Source: Pseudomonas iranensis (GTDB lineage Bacteria > Pseudomonadota > Gammaproteobacteria > Pseudomonadales > Pseudomonadaceae). From it: DNA of 64,000 nucleotides. Within the stretch, counting starts at the first letter, position 1. Each line of letters starts with the position of its first letter. The position numbers and the translations under genes are program-made. The stretch is from NCBI RefSeq assembly GCF_014268585.2, contig NZ_CP077092.1:3472001-3536000 (forward strand), written 5' to 3'. Of this stretch, positions 9,051 to 17,823 are shown piece by piece. The notes beneath the pieces are model-generated. The model worked only from the letters and a program-made list of their open reading frames with translations. It did not search any database and was not told the DNA's origin.

Positions 9051-10822
9051 ACACCCGAATTCCTTGTCGAGGGTTGATACTGCCGACTCATGCTGAGCCC
9101 GCCCGGTGCCTGGGCAGCTTTTTCGCGTTGCTGTTCCTGCTGACCGGAAAGTGCCTTGAGCACATCCTGACTTGGGCCGAACGCCTGCAAACGACCATCG
9201 TTGAGCACGAGCAGTTTGTCAGCCTGAGCCAATACCGAAGAACGATGCGTCACCAGAATCACCGTGGTGCCCTGCGCCTTGAGTTGCGCAATGGCGCTGG
9301 CCAATGCGGCTTCGCCGACGGTGTCGAGATTGGAATTGGGTTCATCAAGCACCACCAGACTCGGCGTGCCGTACAGCGCGCGGGCCAGGGCCACGCGTTG
9401 CTTCTGGCCGCCGGACAAGCCGCTGCCGTCCTCGCCCAGTTGCGTGTCATAACCTTGCGGCAAGCGCAGGATCATTTCGTGAACGCCGGCCTGTTGCGCG
9501 GCAGCTACGACTTTTTGCGGATCGGCTTCGCTGAAGCGCGCAATGTTCTCGGCGATGCTGCCGCTGAACAATTCGATGTCTTGCGGCAGGTAACCGATGT
9601 AAGGACCAAGCTGATCGCGGTTCCAGCGATGAATATCAGCGCCGTCGAGGCGCACGGTGCCGCCCAGAACCGGCCACACACCGACCAGCACCCGAGCCAG
9701 CGTCGATTTGCCAGAACCGGAAGCGCCGAGCACACCCAGCACTTCACCAGCACTCAGATTGAAATTGACCATGTGCAAAGTGGCTGCACGCTGCCCGGGC
9801 GGGCCGGCGCTGACTTGTTCGAAAGTAATCTGGCCTTTCGGTGCCGGCAGTGCCATCGCCTCGTCGCTGGGCGGAAACGCCTGCAACAGCGCATCGAGAC
9901 GGCGATAAGCCAGCTTCGCCCCGCTCCACTGCTTCCATACGGCGATCAGCTGATCGATCGGGCTCAGCACGCGGCCCATCAGGATCGAACCGGCGATCAT
10001 CATGCCGGCGGTCATATCGCCCTTGATCACCAGCAACGCGCCCAGGCCCAGCACCAGGGATTGCAGACACAGGCGCAGGGTCTTGCTCAGCGAACTGATC
10101 ACCGCGCCGGTGTCGCTGGCCTGGTTCTGCAAGCCGAGAAAGCGCGAATGCACGCCGAACCAGCGTTTGCGCAGGGAGCCGAGCATGCCCATCGCCTGAA
10201 TGGTTTCGGCGTTGTGCAAGTGGCTGGTGGCCAACTGGCTGGACTGCTGGGAAAACCCGGCAGCCTCGCCCAGCGGCTTCTTGGTCATGTATTCGTTGAT
10301 GCACGCCAGCGCGATCAACAACAGCGCGCCCGCCGTCGCCAGCACGCCGAGCCAGACATTGAACAAATAGATGACAAACAGATAAACCGGGAACCACGGC
10401 GCATCGAAGAAGGCGAACAACGCCGGGCCGGTGACGAACTGGCGGATGTGGGTCAAGTCACCCAGCGACTGCCCGGCGTTGCCTTCGCCTTTGAACAGGT
10501 TGCGTTCGAACGCGGCTTGATAGACGCGCAGATTGAAGCGGCGCTCCAACTGGCTGCCGATGCGGATGACGATAAAGCTGCGGATCACTTCCAGCAGCCC
10601 GATAAAGGCGAAGAAACCGACCACCATCAACGACAGCATTGCCAGGGTGGTTTCGTTCTGTGACGACAGCACCCGGTCATAGACTTGAAGCATGTAGATG
10701 GACGGCACCAGCATCAACACGTTGATCAGCGCGGTGAAACAACCGACGCTGATCAAGATGCTTTTATAGTCACCCAATGCCTTGATTAACGGAGCGGTGG
10801 CTGGGGCCTTCGCCATCTTCAT
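9047..10822 (-). CDS. aprD: Type I secretion ABC transporter for alkaline protease
   Basis: This is an inner-membrane exporter of 591 residues that powers secretion of AprA. An N-terminal six-helix ABC membrane domain is followed by an ATPase with Walker [10 protein letters not shown], signature LSGGQKQRV and Walker [12 protein letters not shown]. The start chosen is the ATG at 10820-10822, which has AGGAAG seven bases upstream and gives nearly the length of P. aeruginosa AprD. ATGs at 10846 and 10870 are in frame but have poorer ribosome sites. It opens the aprDEF block. An AT-rich gap of about 200 bp separates it from inh, which leaves room for an internal promoter. Confidence 0.95.
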   Translation of the reverse strand: MKMAKAPATAPLIKALGDYKSILISVGCFTALINVLMLVPSIYMLQVYDRVLSSQNETTLAMLSLMVVGFFAFIGLLEVIRSFIVIRIGSQLERRFNLRVYQAAFERNLFKGEGNAGQSLGDLTHIRQFVTGPALFAFFDAPWFPVYLFVIYLFNVWLGVLATAGALLLIALACINEYMTKKPLGEAAGFSQQSSQLATSHLHNAETIQAMGMLGSLRKRWFGVHSRFLGLQNQASDTGAVISSLSKTLRLCLQSLVLGLGALLVIKGDMTAGMMIAGSILMGRVLSPIDQLIAVWKQWSGAKLAYRRLDALLQAFPPSDEAMALPAPKGQITFEQVSAGPPGQRAATLHMVNFNLSAGEVLGVLGASGSGKSTLARVLVGVWPVLGGTVRLDGADIHRWNRDQLGPYIGYLPQDIELFSGSIAENIARFSEADPQKVVAAAQQAGVHEMILRLPQGYDTQLGEDGSGLSGGQKQRVALARALYGTPSLVVLDEPNSNLDTVGEAALASAIAQLKAQGTTVILVTHRSSVLAQADKLLVLNDGRLQAFGPSQDVLKALSGQQEQQREKAAQAPGGLSMSRQYQPSTRNSGV

Positions 10823-11023
10823 TGATTCTTCCTGAACAGTATTCATCGCGCCTGCGGGGCGAGACTTCAATTAATTAAGCGTCCATCCCGGAATACACTT
10901 CCGTGGCGCCCATTTAAATTTTCATGACAACTAGCGCTGATTGATGCAGCGCAGTTGATTTGTTTACCTTGCTTATAACCATGCGACGAATCGCTATAGC
11001 TATATCGGTTTGTAAAAGGCAGA

Positions 11024-11452
11024 TCAGTTATCGGGCGCCGTACGTTCCAGCGTGACGATCAGCCCGGACTTCAAAGTCGCCAGATATAACCCATCACGTT
11101 GGCGGCTGAAGAACTGGATTCTTGAGCCTTCGTGACCGGTGATCGACAAGCCGTCAGGATCAGGAAACCAGCCGATCGGAGCTTGCTCGAGCCATGCACC
11201 CAGACAGTCTGCGCCCTGGCCAACGGTCTTGTTGGCGAGCAGTTCGACGCTACAAGTATTCGAGGGCTTGTCCTGGAGCTTTTGCGCTCGCAGGTCATCG
11301 ACTGTGCTGGACAGTGTTGCCTGCCACTTTCCGGCAAACACGGAGGGTTCTTCGAGTCTGAGGCTGCTTGCCATGCTTGTCGCTCCGGTCATCATCAGCG
11401 TGACTGCCATCAGCCATGCCATCGTCGTGTCAGTTAAAACGTATCGAGTCAT
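11024..11452 (-). CDS. inh: Periplasmic alkaline protease inhibitor
   Basis: This is a small secreted inhibitor (about 142 residues with leader) of the Inh/AprI family. It plugs the active site of any AprA that activates in the periplasm. The leader contains a hydrophobic stretch (MAWLMAVTLMMTG) and ends near TSMAS-SLRLEEPS. Two cysteines (SNTCSV and ADCLGAW) probably form the family disulphide, and the WFPDPDGLSI and RDGLYLATL strands fit the beta-barrel. The ATG at 11450-11452 keeps a positive charge in the leader; the ATG at 11422 is an alternative. Neither has a good ribosome site, so inh may depend on coupling to aprA. It lies 91 bp after aprA. Confidence 0.9.
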   Translation of the reverse strand: MTRYVLTDTTMAWLMAVTLMMTGATSMASSLRLEEPSVFAGKWQATLSSTVDDLRAQKLQDKPSNTCSVELLANKTVGQGADCLGAWLEQAPIGWFPDPDGLSITGHEGSRIQFFSRQRDGLYLATLKSGLIVTLERTAPDN

Positions 11453-11508
11453 AGGAAACTTCACTTCCGCTCGTAGCCTTGCTCGGCGATCAGTCCGATG
11501 CAAGCGAA

Positions 11509-11535
11509 GAAAGCGACGCACGAGGCGCCGCTTTC
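11509..11535 (-). promoter_or_regulatory. Intercistronic hairpin between aprA and inh
   Basis: GAAAGCG (11509-11515) and CGCTTTC (11529-11535) form a perfect 7-bp stem nine bases after the aprA stop. On the transcribed strand the hairpin is followed by only a broken T-rich stretch. It looks like a weak attenuator or an mRNA 3'-end stabiliser rather than a full terminator. Such a hairpin would help keep aprA expression above that of inh and aprDEF. The function is inferred. Confidence 0.45.
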
Positions 11536-11543
11536 CTTTCACA

Positions 11544-12989
11544 TCACGCCACGATGTCGCTGGTCGCAGCCTGGCCCACGGTGCTGACGATGAAATCAGC
11601 CACGCCATGCCCGGAGAAATCCACCGACAACAGGCTGTTGCCGCCCGACGAGGTCAACACGGCATCGCCGGCCGAACCGGTGAAGCTGTTGACGAAGTGC
11701 AGGCCCGCGCCGTTGGTGATGCCGGTCAGGTCGATCTTGTCCAGACCACTGACGAAATCGAGAATCTGATCGATCGCACCCGGCTTGGAGTCCGAGCTGG
11801 CGGCGAACACGAAAGTGTCCGATCCAGAACCGCCCCACAGTTTGTCAGCACCACCAGCGCCGTACAGGATGTCGTTGCCGGCACCGCCCTTCAGCTCGTT
11901 TGCCACGCTGTTGCCGATCAACAGATCGCTGCCCGAACCACCAATCGCGTTCTCGATGACCGCACCCTTGGCGATCGACACGTTGCCGACCATGCCGCCA
12001 ACGTCGGAGAACGAAGCGCTGTTGAGGTTGATCTTCTGGTTTTGGGTGAAACCGGAGAAGTCCAGGGTATCCTTGCCGCCGGCATCCCACACCGAGAACA
12101 CCACTTTGTCGCTCGACGACGACGCGCTGAGGAAATCGCGGCCGGTATTGGAGTTGAAGCCGTAGGTGGTGTCGCCGGTGCGGGTCGTGGTGTTGGCGCC
12201 GTAGAGCTTCTGGATCGCGGCGATGTCGTCCATCAGCGGGCCGGACGAGTAGGCTTCGACGCCGCCCTTGCTGAAGTTCTGGTTGGTGTTGCTCTCGCTC
12301 CAGTAACTCATGACGCTGTAGCCACGGGTGTCCTGGCCATAAGTCGCATCGTTGTAGGTCGGGTTGCCATTGCCGGCGTTGTAGTCGCCAGGGTGAGCAA
12401 GGCCCAGGGTGTGGCCGATTTCGTGGGTCAGGGTCTGACGACCGTAGTTGTTCAGATCCGGGTTCTTGTTCTGCGTGTAACCGCTGTTGATCAGGTACCA
12501 CGAAGTACCGTCATAACCAGCGCCGGTCCCCGGCAGATAGGCAAACGCCGCAGCGCCATCCTGGCCACCGCTGTAGTTACCGAAGGTCATGTGCCCGTCG
12601 CCGCCCGAGGCTTTCTCGGTGAAGGTGACATTGGCCACGTCGGCCCAGGACTGCATGGCGAGCTTGGCCTGCGCCTGCTGTTGCGCGCTGAACTGACTGA
12701 ACCCGCTGATGCCGTGCTTGTTCATCGTGCTGTTCGAGGCCGAGGTCAGGAACGTGTAGGTCAGTTCGATCTTGCCGCTGCCGTCCTTGTCCTGGTAGGC
12801 AGCGCCGTCACGCAGCAATTGCGTAGCCGCCTGGTCGACGGTGTACGAGGGTTTGCCATTGACCGTGAGGTTGCCGCCACGATCATACTGATGGCTAAAG
12901 CTATTGATCTGGTTGTACGCCGAGCTGAAGGCAGCCAGCTGGAAAGCCTGTTCGGCGGAATCAACAGCGTTGGTTTTAACTTTCGACAT
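11544..12989 (-). CDS. aprA: Serralysin-type alkaline zinc metalloprotease (AprA/AprX)
   Basis: This is a 481-residue extracellular M10 protease, the cargo of AprDEF. The zinc site [12 protein letters not shown] spans residues 189-200, and the Met-turn is SVMSYW (Met227). Calcium-binding RTX repeats follow ([31 protein letters not shown]). The C-terminus ends in [10 protein letters not shown]...SDIVA, the usual type I secretion signal with no N-terminal leader. The ATG at 12987-12989 has a strong AAGGAAG ribosome site. It is first in the operon, followed by inh. In P. fluorescens the gene responds to GacS/GacA through Rsm proteins, and the leader here carries a matching site. Milk-spoilage strains call the same gene aprX. 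Confidence 0.97.
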   Translation of the reverse strand: MSKVKTNAVDSAEQAFQLAAFSSAYNQINSFSHQYDRGGNLTVNGKPSYTVDQAATQLLRDGAAYQDKDGSGKIELTYTFLTSASNSTMNKHGISGFSQFSAQQQAQAKLAMQSWADVANVTFTEKASGGDGHMTFGNYSGGQDGAAAFAYLPGTGAGYDGTSWYLINSGYTQNKNPDLNNYGRQTLTHEIGHTLGLAHPGDYNAGNGNPTYNDATYGQDTRGYSVMSYWSESNTNQNFSKGGVEAYSSGPLMDDIAAIQKLYGANTTTRTGDTTYGFNSNTGRDFLSASSSSDKVVFSVWDAGGKDTLDFSGFTQNQKINLNSASFSDVGGMVGNVSIAKGAVIENAIGGSGSDLLIGNSVANELKGGAGNDILYGAGGADKLWGGSGSDTFVFAASSDSKPGAIDQILDFVSGLDKIDLTGITNGAGLHFVNSFTGSAGDAVLTSSGGNSLLSVDFSGHGVADFIVSTVGQAATSDIVA

Positions 12990-12995
12990 AAACAC

Positions 12996-13005
12996 ACTTC
13001 CTTGT
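12996..13005 (-). promoter_or_regulatory. RsmA/CsrA-type binding site overlapping the aprA ribosome site
   Basis: The transcribed strand reads ACAAGGAAGT, which fits the CsrA/RsmA consensus A(C)ANGGANGU at every fixed position. The GGA core is also the Shine-Dalgarno sequence of aprA, seven to nine bases before the ATG. Binding here would block ribosome entry. This agrees with known Gac/Rsm control of aprA in P. fluorescens biocontrol strains. The motif is seen; binding is inferred. Confidence 0.6.
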
Positions 13006-13032
13006 TTAGCAATGGAACAGTTTTTGTCCGAC

Positions 13033-13058
13033 AGGACGATCTTTGGCGAGATCGTCCT
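13033..13058 (-). promoter_or_regulatory. Perfect 10-bp hairpin or palindrome in the aprA leader region
   Basis: AGGACGATCT (13033-13042) and AGATCGTCCT (13049-13058) are exact inverted copies around a six-base loop. It lies 44 bases upstream of the aprA start codon. If the transcript starts further upstream it would form a stable 5'-UTR hairpin; otherwise it could be a repressor operator. There is no T-run after it on the aprA strand, so it does not look like a terminator. Confidence 0.5.
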
Positions 13059-13329
13059 ATCACTCGCCCAATGAAGGCGTAACGAACCTGACACAATTTG
13101 AAATCTGTCGTAAAGAGTTTTTTTGCGATCCAATTTGGCTGTATCAGGAAACTGCCGTAAACAAAGCGTGCGGGGAGGAAAGATTGTTTTTAGTTGTAGC
13201 GAGGGTGGAAATTGTCTGACGATTTTCTATTTAAATATTAAATATCGCTAAGTTTGAATTTGTTGGGCAAGTCACACTTTCATTCAGCGGTGCCAGTGCT
13301 TTGATATCAACTCTATGACTTTATTCGGA

Positions 13330-13433
13330 CTGTAGGAGCTGACGAGTGCAACGAGGCTGCGATCTTTTGACTTTGACCTTTTTAAGATCAAGATCAAGAG
13401 ATCGCAGCCTCGTGCACTCGTCAGCGCCTACAG
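13330..13433. repeat. Long inverted repeat with CTGTAGGAGCTGACGAGTGC ends
   Basis: The arms are about 40 bp. The left starts CTGTAGGAGCTGACGAG and the right is nearly its inverse, ending CTCGTCAGCGCCTACAG. Both arms contain GGCTGCGATCTTTTGA or its complement. A shorter relative with the same CTGTAGGAGCTG...GGCTGCGATCTTTTGA core lies at 45624-45710. It lies just after the PotF-like gene, where the folded RNA could act as a 3' end. It is a REPIN-like or MITE-like element. Confidence 0.75.
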
Positions 13434-13444
13434 AGGACGGAGGT

Positions 13445-14530
13445 TCAGCTACCGGTACGAATCTTATTCCACACCCGCGTGCGAATCCGGTCGATATTCA
13501 GCGGCATCGCCTCCAGCGCAAATAGCTTGCCCATCATTTCCGCGCTCGGGTAAACCTTGGTGTCGTTCTTGATCGCCGGGTCGATCAGTTTGTCGGCTTG
13601 TTCGTTGCCATTGGCGTAATGCACATAATTGGTGATGCCGGCCATGACATCGGGGCGCAGCAGGTAGTTCATGAAGGCGTAGCCGGCCTTCTCGTCCGGT
13701 GCGTCGACGGGCATGGCGACCATGTCGAACCAGATCGCCGCGCCTTCCTTGGGAATCGCATAACCGATCTCGACGCCATTCTTGGCTTCCTTGGCGCGAT
13801 TCTCCGCTTGCAGTATGTCGCCGGAAAAGCCCACCGCTACGCAGATGTCGCCGTTGGCCAGGTCACTGGTGTACTTCGAAGAATGGAAGTAACTGACGTA
13901 GGGCCGCACTTTCATCAGCAAAGCTTCGGCTTTCTTGTAGTCTTCGGGATTTTTGCTGTGGTGCGGCAGGCCCAGATAGTTGAGCGCCGCCGGGAGCAGT
14001 TCCGGGCCGTTGTCGAGGATCGCCACGCCGCACTTCTGCAGTTTTTCCATGTATTCGGGCTTGAAGATCAGATCCCAGGAATCCACCGGCGCGTTGTCGC
14101 CCAGCACCGCTTTGACCTTGGCAATGTTGTAGCCGATACCGGTGCTGCCCCACAGATAAGGGAAACCGTGCTCGTTGTCAGGGTCATTGGTCTGCAGGGC
14201 CTTAAGCAGCGCTGGATTGAGGTTCTTCCAGTTCGGCAACTGACTCTTGTCGAGTTTCTTCAGCGCCCCACCCTGAACCTGCCGCGCCATGAAGTGGTTC
14301 GACGGAAAAACCACGTCGTAACCGGATTTGCCGGTCATCAACTTGCCGTCGAGGGTTTCGTTGCTGTCGTAGACGTCATAAGTGACGCCGATGCCCGTGT
14401 CTTTCTGGAAATTCTTTGTAGTGTCCGGGGCAATGTAGTCGGACCAGTTGTAGACCTTGACCGTCTCGGCTGCATGACTGACGGAAGCGGCCAGCAGCAG
14501 CGGCGCCAATGCGAGGGTTTTCTGGATCAT
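13445..14530 (-). CDS. PotF-like polyamine ABC transporter substrate-binding protein
   Basis: This is a periplasmic binding protein of 361 residues with signal peptide MIQKTLALAPLLLAASVSHA. It closely resembles E. coli PotF (putrescine-binding) in its start (KVYNWSDYIAPDT), in TGIGYN, PVDSWDLIFKPE and YFHSSKYTSDLANGDICVAVG, and in its end (KIDRIRTRVWNKI pattern). The ATG at 14528-14530 has AGGAA upstream. It is last in a four-gene minus-strand unit with an AraC regulator, an FAD oxidase and a cupin. No permease or ATPase gene accompanies it, so it either shares a transporter encoded elsewhere or acts as a sensor. The ligand is a polyamine or similar amine by family; the exact ligand is unknown. 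Confidence 0.88.
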   Translation of the reverse strand: MIQKTLALAPLLLAASVSHAAETVKVYNWSDYIAPDTTKNFQKDTGIGVTYDVYDSNETLDGKLMTGKSGYDVVFPSNHFMARQVQGGALKKLDKSQLPNWKNLNPALLKALQTNDPDNEHGFPYLWGSTGIGYNIAKVKAVLGDNAPVDSWDLIFKPEYMEKLQKCGVAILDNGPELLPAALNYLGLPHHSKNPEDYKKAEALLMKVRPYVSYFHSSKYTSDLANGDICVAVGFSGDILQAENRAKEAKNGVEIGYAIPKEGAAIWFDMVAMPVDAPDEKAGYAFMNYLLRPDVMAGITNYVHYANGNEQADKLIDPAIKNDTKVYPSAEMMGKLFALEAMPLNIDRIRTRVWNKIRTGS

Positions 14531-14585
14531 GGGGCGATTCCTGTATGGGCTTTTTTTGTTGGCAGGCAATCAAAGGATCAAACAA

Positions 14586-14930
14586 TCAGAAAATCAGCAC
14601 GTAGCTCTTGCGCACGGTTTCCTGGATATCCCAGATCCCGAGCGTGTTGGCTGGCAACATCAGTGCGTCGCCGCCTTGTATCTGCAGGGTTTCGCCGCCA
14701 CCGTCGGGGGTGAAGGTGCAGCGCCCGGAAATGAAATGGCAGAACTCCTGCGCGGTGATCTGCCGCCGCCAGCGGCCCGGGGTGCATTCCCAGACGCCGG
14801 TTTCGACACCGTCGTCGCGCTCGACACTGGTGGTCGAGGCAATTGCGACGGGTTCGCCGAGGGGCACGGCGACCGGGTTGGATTCTTCGAGCTCAAGCGT
14901 GGCGGTGTTCTTGAATTGGGTGATGCTCAT
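14586..14930 (-). CDS. Small cupin-domain protein
   Basis: This is a cytoplasmic 114-residue single-domain beta-barrel of the cupin_3 (DUF861) type. Conserved segments include GVWECTPGRW, FCHFISGRCTFTPDGG and GDALMLPANTLGIWD. Only scattered potential metal ligands are visible, so catalysis is uncertain. It is placed between the FAD oxidase (31 bp) and the PotF-like gene (55 bp). In pseudomonads such cupins often accompany amine oxidases. A role in handling the aldehyde or gamma-glutamyl product, or in sensing it, is inference only. Confidence 0.8.
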   Translation of the reverse strand: MSITQFKNTATLELEESNPVAVPLGEPVAIASTTSVERDDGVETGVWECTPGRWRRQITAQEFCHFISGRCTFTPDGGGETLQIQGGDALMLPANTLGIWDIQETVRKSYVLIF

Positions 14931-14961
14931 GGCGTGACCTGTTTATTGAGGGAAACGGCGT

Positions 14962-16368
14962 TCAGTGCATGAAACCTTCCATGAACCCGGCAACCCGGCT
15001 GGCGAGCTTGCGCCGCCAGGGCGCGGTCGCGGGATTGGCCAGGGTCTGGTCTTCGTGCACGAAACTTTTGATGATCGCGTTGTAGCCGAGCCAGCGGCAT
15101 GGCTCCGGTTCCCAGGCACGCAGCGCATGAATGCCGCCGTCGGGCAGGACCCACGGTTGTTGGGTCAGCTCGCTGTCGCGCTCAAGAATCAGATCGGCCA
15201 GCGTCCGGCCGCCGAGATTGCTGGCACCGACGCCCTCGCCGCCATAACCGCCAGACAACGCGATGCCGTTGGCGCGGTCGCAAAGCATGTGCGGCTTGAA
15301 ATGCCGCGACATGCCAAGGTTGCCGCCCCAGGCGTGGGTGATCTGCACATTTTTCAGCTGCGGGAACAGTTCGCCGAACAGATAGCGGCGCAGTTCGACC
15401 TCATCGCGGGTGAGGTTGAAGTCATGGCGCAGCTTGCCGGCGAACTGATAACCGCCACGGGCGCCGAAGATCAGACGATTGTCGGCACTGCGCTGGCCAT
15501 AGGTGACCTGACGGCTGAATTCACTGAAGGCCTGGCCGCGATTGAGGCCGATTTCGTCCCAGGTCGCAGCGGACAGCGGCTCGGTGGCGACAATCAGGCT
15601 TTGCACCGGCAATTGATAACGGCCAAGTGGCGGCAAGGTCACCGAATAACCTTCCACCGCCGGGACGATCCAACGGCTGCGCACGCTGGCCTTGGCGGTA
15701 CGCAGACTGCCAGGTTGCCAGTGGGTGACCGGGCTGTTTTCGTAGATTTTCACGCCCATGTTCTGCACGGTCCGCGCCAGACCACGGACCAGCTTCGCCG
15801 GGTGAATGGTCGCGACATGGGGAGCGAAGATGCCGCCGTAGGGCTTGGCCACGCGGATCTGCTGGGCCAACTGCTCGGGACTGAGCCAGCGGTAGTCGTT
15901 ATCGGTAAGGCCTTGGGCGTGCAGCTTGCTCAGGTAATCACGCAGAACGGCTTCCTGCTCTGGGTAGCGCGCGGCACAATAAAGCACCCCGCCCTTACGG
16001 TAATCGCAGTCGATGCCTTCGCGTTCGAGGACGATCTCCACTTCATCGGGGATGCTGTGCAGCAGATCAAACGAAGCCCTGCGCTGCTGCGGCGACAAGC
16101 CTGCAAGCAAGCGATCCTCACCCAGCAAGTTACCCATCAGCCAGCCGCCATTGCGTCCGGACGCACCGAACCCGGCGGTTTGCGCCTCGACAATGGCAAT
16201 ATCCAGGCCGGGCGCCTGTTTTTTCAGGTAGTACGCCGTCCACAGTCCGGTGTAACCGGCGCCGATGATCGCCACGTCGACATCCAGATCCCGCTCAAGC
16301 GCAGGGCGCGCCAGCAGCGGTTCATCGAGCTGATCCATCCACAAACTGATCGTGCGCCACGCCGACAT
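14962..16368 (-). CDS. FAD-dependent amine oxidase (DAO/PuuB-like)
   Basis: This is a soluble flavoenzyme of about 468 residues in the D-amino-acid-oxidase fold. The N-terminal dinucleotide motif VAIIGAGYTG (residues 32-41) is followed by the FAD-binding ASGRNGGWLMG segment. The C-terminus has the typical GGYGGEGVGASNLGG stretch. It is closest in pattern to gamma-glutamylputrescine oxidase (PuuB/PauB), which oxidatively deaminates an amine with release of H2O2. The start at 16368 is preferred because GGAG lies six bases upstream; the ATG at 16383 is weaker. It sits 52 bp after the regulator gene in the same operon. Substrate is inferred from the neighbouring PotF-like protein. Confidence 0.85.
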   Translation of the reverse strand: MSAWRTISLWMDQLDEPLLARPALERDLDVDVAIIGAGYTGLWTAYYLKKQAPGLDIAIVEAQTAGFGASGRNGGWLMGNLLGEDRLLAGLSPQQRRASFDLLHSIPDEVEIVLEREGIDCDYRKGGVLYCAARYPEQEAVLRDYLSKLHAQGLTDNDYRWLSPEQLAQQIRVAKPYGGIFAPHVATIHPAKLVRGLARTVQNMGVKIYENSPVTHWQPGSLRTAKASVRSRWIVPAVEGYSVTLPPLGRYQLPVQSLIVATEPLSAATWDEIGLNRGQAFSEFSRQVTYGQRSADNRLIFGARGGYQFAGKLRHDFNLTRDEVELRRYLFGELFPQLKNVQITHAWGGNLGMSRHFKPHMLCDRANGIALSGGYGGEGVGASNLGGRTLADLILERDSELTQQPWVLPDGGIHALRAWEPEPCRWLGYNAIIKSFVHEDQTLANPATAPWRRKLASRVAGFMEGFMH

Positions 16369-16420
16369 GCCAGACTCCGCCACTGAAAACCTTCGATGGC
16401 GTCGATCCTAGTGGCTGCCT

Positions 16421-17236
16421 TCAGTGGATGTCTTGCGCGCGTGCCCGCAGAGAAATTTGTTTGGCGTAGGCCTTGGGCGACTGGCCGGTGTGTTCGCGAA
16501 AGCATTTATAGAACGCTGACAACGAATTGAAGCCGGCGGCAAACGCCAGCTCGTCGACACGCAACGGCGGCGTGGCGCTGTCCAGCGCACGCAGCAAATG
16601 CTGCAGGCGCGCCTGATTGACGTAGCGATAGAAGCTCTGCCCGAGCACCTGATTAAGCAGATAGGAAATCTGATTGCGGCTGTACCCGCACTCCTTCGCC
16701 ACCCGTTGCAGGTCAAGCTCAGGGTCAAGATAGGGCTGCTGCTTTTCGAAATACTGCTGCAGGTCTTCGGCCATGAAACTCAGTTGCCGCGGTGACAGAC
16801 CTAGCCGACTGACCGCCGGGCGCTGACTCTGTGCCGAGCTACCGTCGGCCTGGGTACGCACCAGCGAGGCGTACTCGTTGACGCGCCAGATCAAGCCGTC
16901 CTTGACCGTGATCGCTTCGCTGGAGCGAAACGACACCAGGCCGTCGCCGCCACGCAAAGTCACCTCGTACTGAATGAACGCGGTGTTGCCATCCACCCGG
17001 ATTCGGTCGCAATGTTCGAGCAGTTCGTCGGATTCTCGCGGCATGCTCACGCGCACGTAGTCGCGTAACTCATCCAGGCCGAGCACCCGGTTCTGAAAGA
17101 AATCGTTGTACTGGATATCGGCGTGATAAAGCGCCATCACGCTGTCCAGATCCCGGTGTTTCCAGCTCAGGTGATAGCGCATGACCGTGGCCGCCGTGGC
17201 CTGGGTCTGTTCTGGGCCGTCGTCATCGGCGTGCAT
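16421..17236 (-). CDS. AraC-family regulator with SnoaL/NTF2-like N-terminal domain
   Basis: The 271-residue protein combines two modules. Residues about 12-130 look like a SnoaL/NTF2-like fold (YHLSWKHRDLDSVMALYHADIQYNDFF), a small-ligand pocket. Residues about 160-265 hold an AraC/XylS double helix-turn-helix (RVAKECGYSRNQISYLLNQ and ELAFAAGFNSLSAFYKCFREHTG). It is first in the minus-strand unit and probably controls the oxidase-cupin-PotF genes in response to an amine-derived ligand. The usual AraC partner is a cupin, so this fusion is less common. No good ribosome site is visible before the ATG at 17236. Confidence 0.82.
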   Translation of the reverse strand: MHADDDGPEQTQATAATVMRYHLSWKHRDLDSVMALYHADIQYNDFFQNRVLGLDELRDYVRVSMPRESDELLEHCDRIRVDGNTAFIQYEVTLRGGDGLVSFRSSEAITVKDGLIWRVNEYASLVRTQADGSSAQSQRPAVSRLGLSPRQLSFMAEDLQQYFEKQQPYLDPELDLQRVAKECGYSRNQISYLLNQVLGQSFYRYVNQARLQHLLRALDSATPPLRVDELAFAAGFNSLSAFYKCFREHTGQSPKAYAKQISLRARAQDIH

Positions 17237-17480
17237 AAGCGGCTCGGCGAAAAAGAACCGAGCTTGCCCAACTTCCTCTGCCGCTTCAATGAAAAATCCA
17301 TAGTGGCGTTTTGGCGATAATCGATGAGCCAGTGACTTACATCAAAAAATGCGAATCAATCGCTAAACGGACTGAAAAAACTCACAGTTTTTTCACACAC
17401 GGATGCTACTTTTAAAGCTCAAGCACTGGTTGAGCCAATGAAGGCTCTTCCCACCTAACATGAGCAAAAGGAAGCGCTCG

Positions 17481-17774
17481 ATGAAGCAGGCGGGCAACAC
17501 CATGAATAAAGGGTTCAGCAAAGTCACCTTTCCAAACGCTTGCCAGCTGATGCGCTGGCATTTTCATCCCATGGGTTTCGAGGCAACGATGGATGCGCCG
17601 GGCAGCATGATCGCCCGTCTGTTCGACCGTGCCAGCGGCGAAACCATGATCGCCATCGCCGGGATTCCCTGCGCAACGGTGATGAATGCAGCGGACGTCG
17701 AGCGCATCATCGAAGCCATCGAGGATGAGCTGGAAGCCTTCACTCCTCCGGAATCTCTCAAGAACTACGCATAA
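17481..17774 (+). CDS. DUF1652 family protein
   Basis: This is a small acidic protein of about 97 residues of a family found in Pseudomonas, with no established function. Visible segments are CQLMRWHFHPMGFEATMDAPGS, MIAIAGIPCA and VERIIEAIEDELEAF. The ATG at 17481 is preferred because AAGGAAG lies seven bases upstream. ATGs at 17460 and 17502 are in frame. It is a single-gene unit that ends in a bidirectional terminator shared with the convergent helicase gene. Confidence 0.75.
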   Translation: MKQAGNTMNKGFSKVTFPNACQLMRWHFHPMGFEATMDAPGSMIARLFDRASGETMIAIAGIPCATVMNAADVERIIEAIEDELEAFTPPESLKNYA

Positions 17775-17790
17775 ACACCTGATTTAAAAC

Positions 17791-17819
17791 AAAAAGCCCG
17801 CAGCGATGCGGGCTTTTTA
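17791..17819. terminator. Bidirectional rho-independent terminator
   Basis: AAAAAGCCCGCA-GCGA-TGCGGGCTTTTT forms an eight-to-nine-pair GC stem with an A-run before and a T-run after. It can therefore stop transcription from both sides. It sits between the DUF1652 gene (ends 17774) and the convergent helicase gene (ends 17824). Confidence 0.9.
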
Positions 17820-17823
17820 TGGG

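Larger units (their letters stand above)
12990..13444. other. Intergenic region upstream of aprA
   Basis: This is a gene-free stretch between aprA and the 3' end of the PotF-like gene, both on the minus strand. It holds the aprA ribosome/Rsm site, the leader hairpin, an AT-rich middle (about 13100-13280) likely to contain the aprA promoter, and the large inverted repeat at 13330-13433. I could not assign a convincing -35/-10 pair, and no ORF was supported. Confidence 0.6.

Noticed and set aside
13330..13433. Considered as the rho-independent terminator of the PotF-like gene
   Set aside because: The arms are too long and there is no T-run. It matches a repeat elsewhere in the window, so it was listed as a repeat that may end transcripts.
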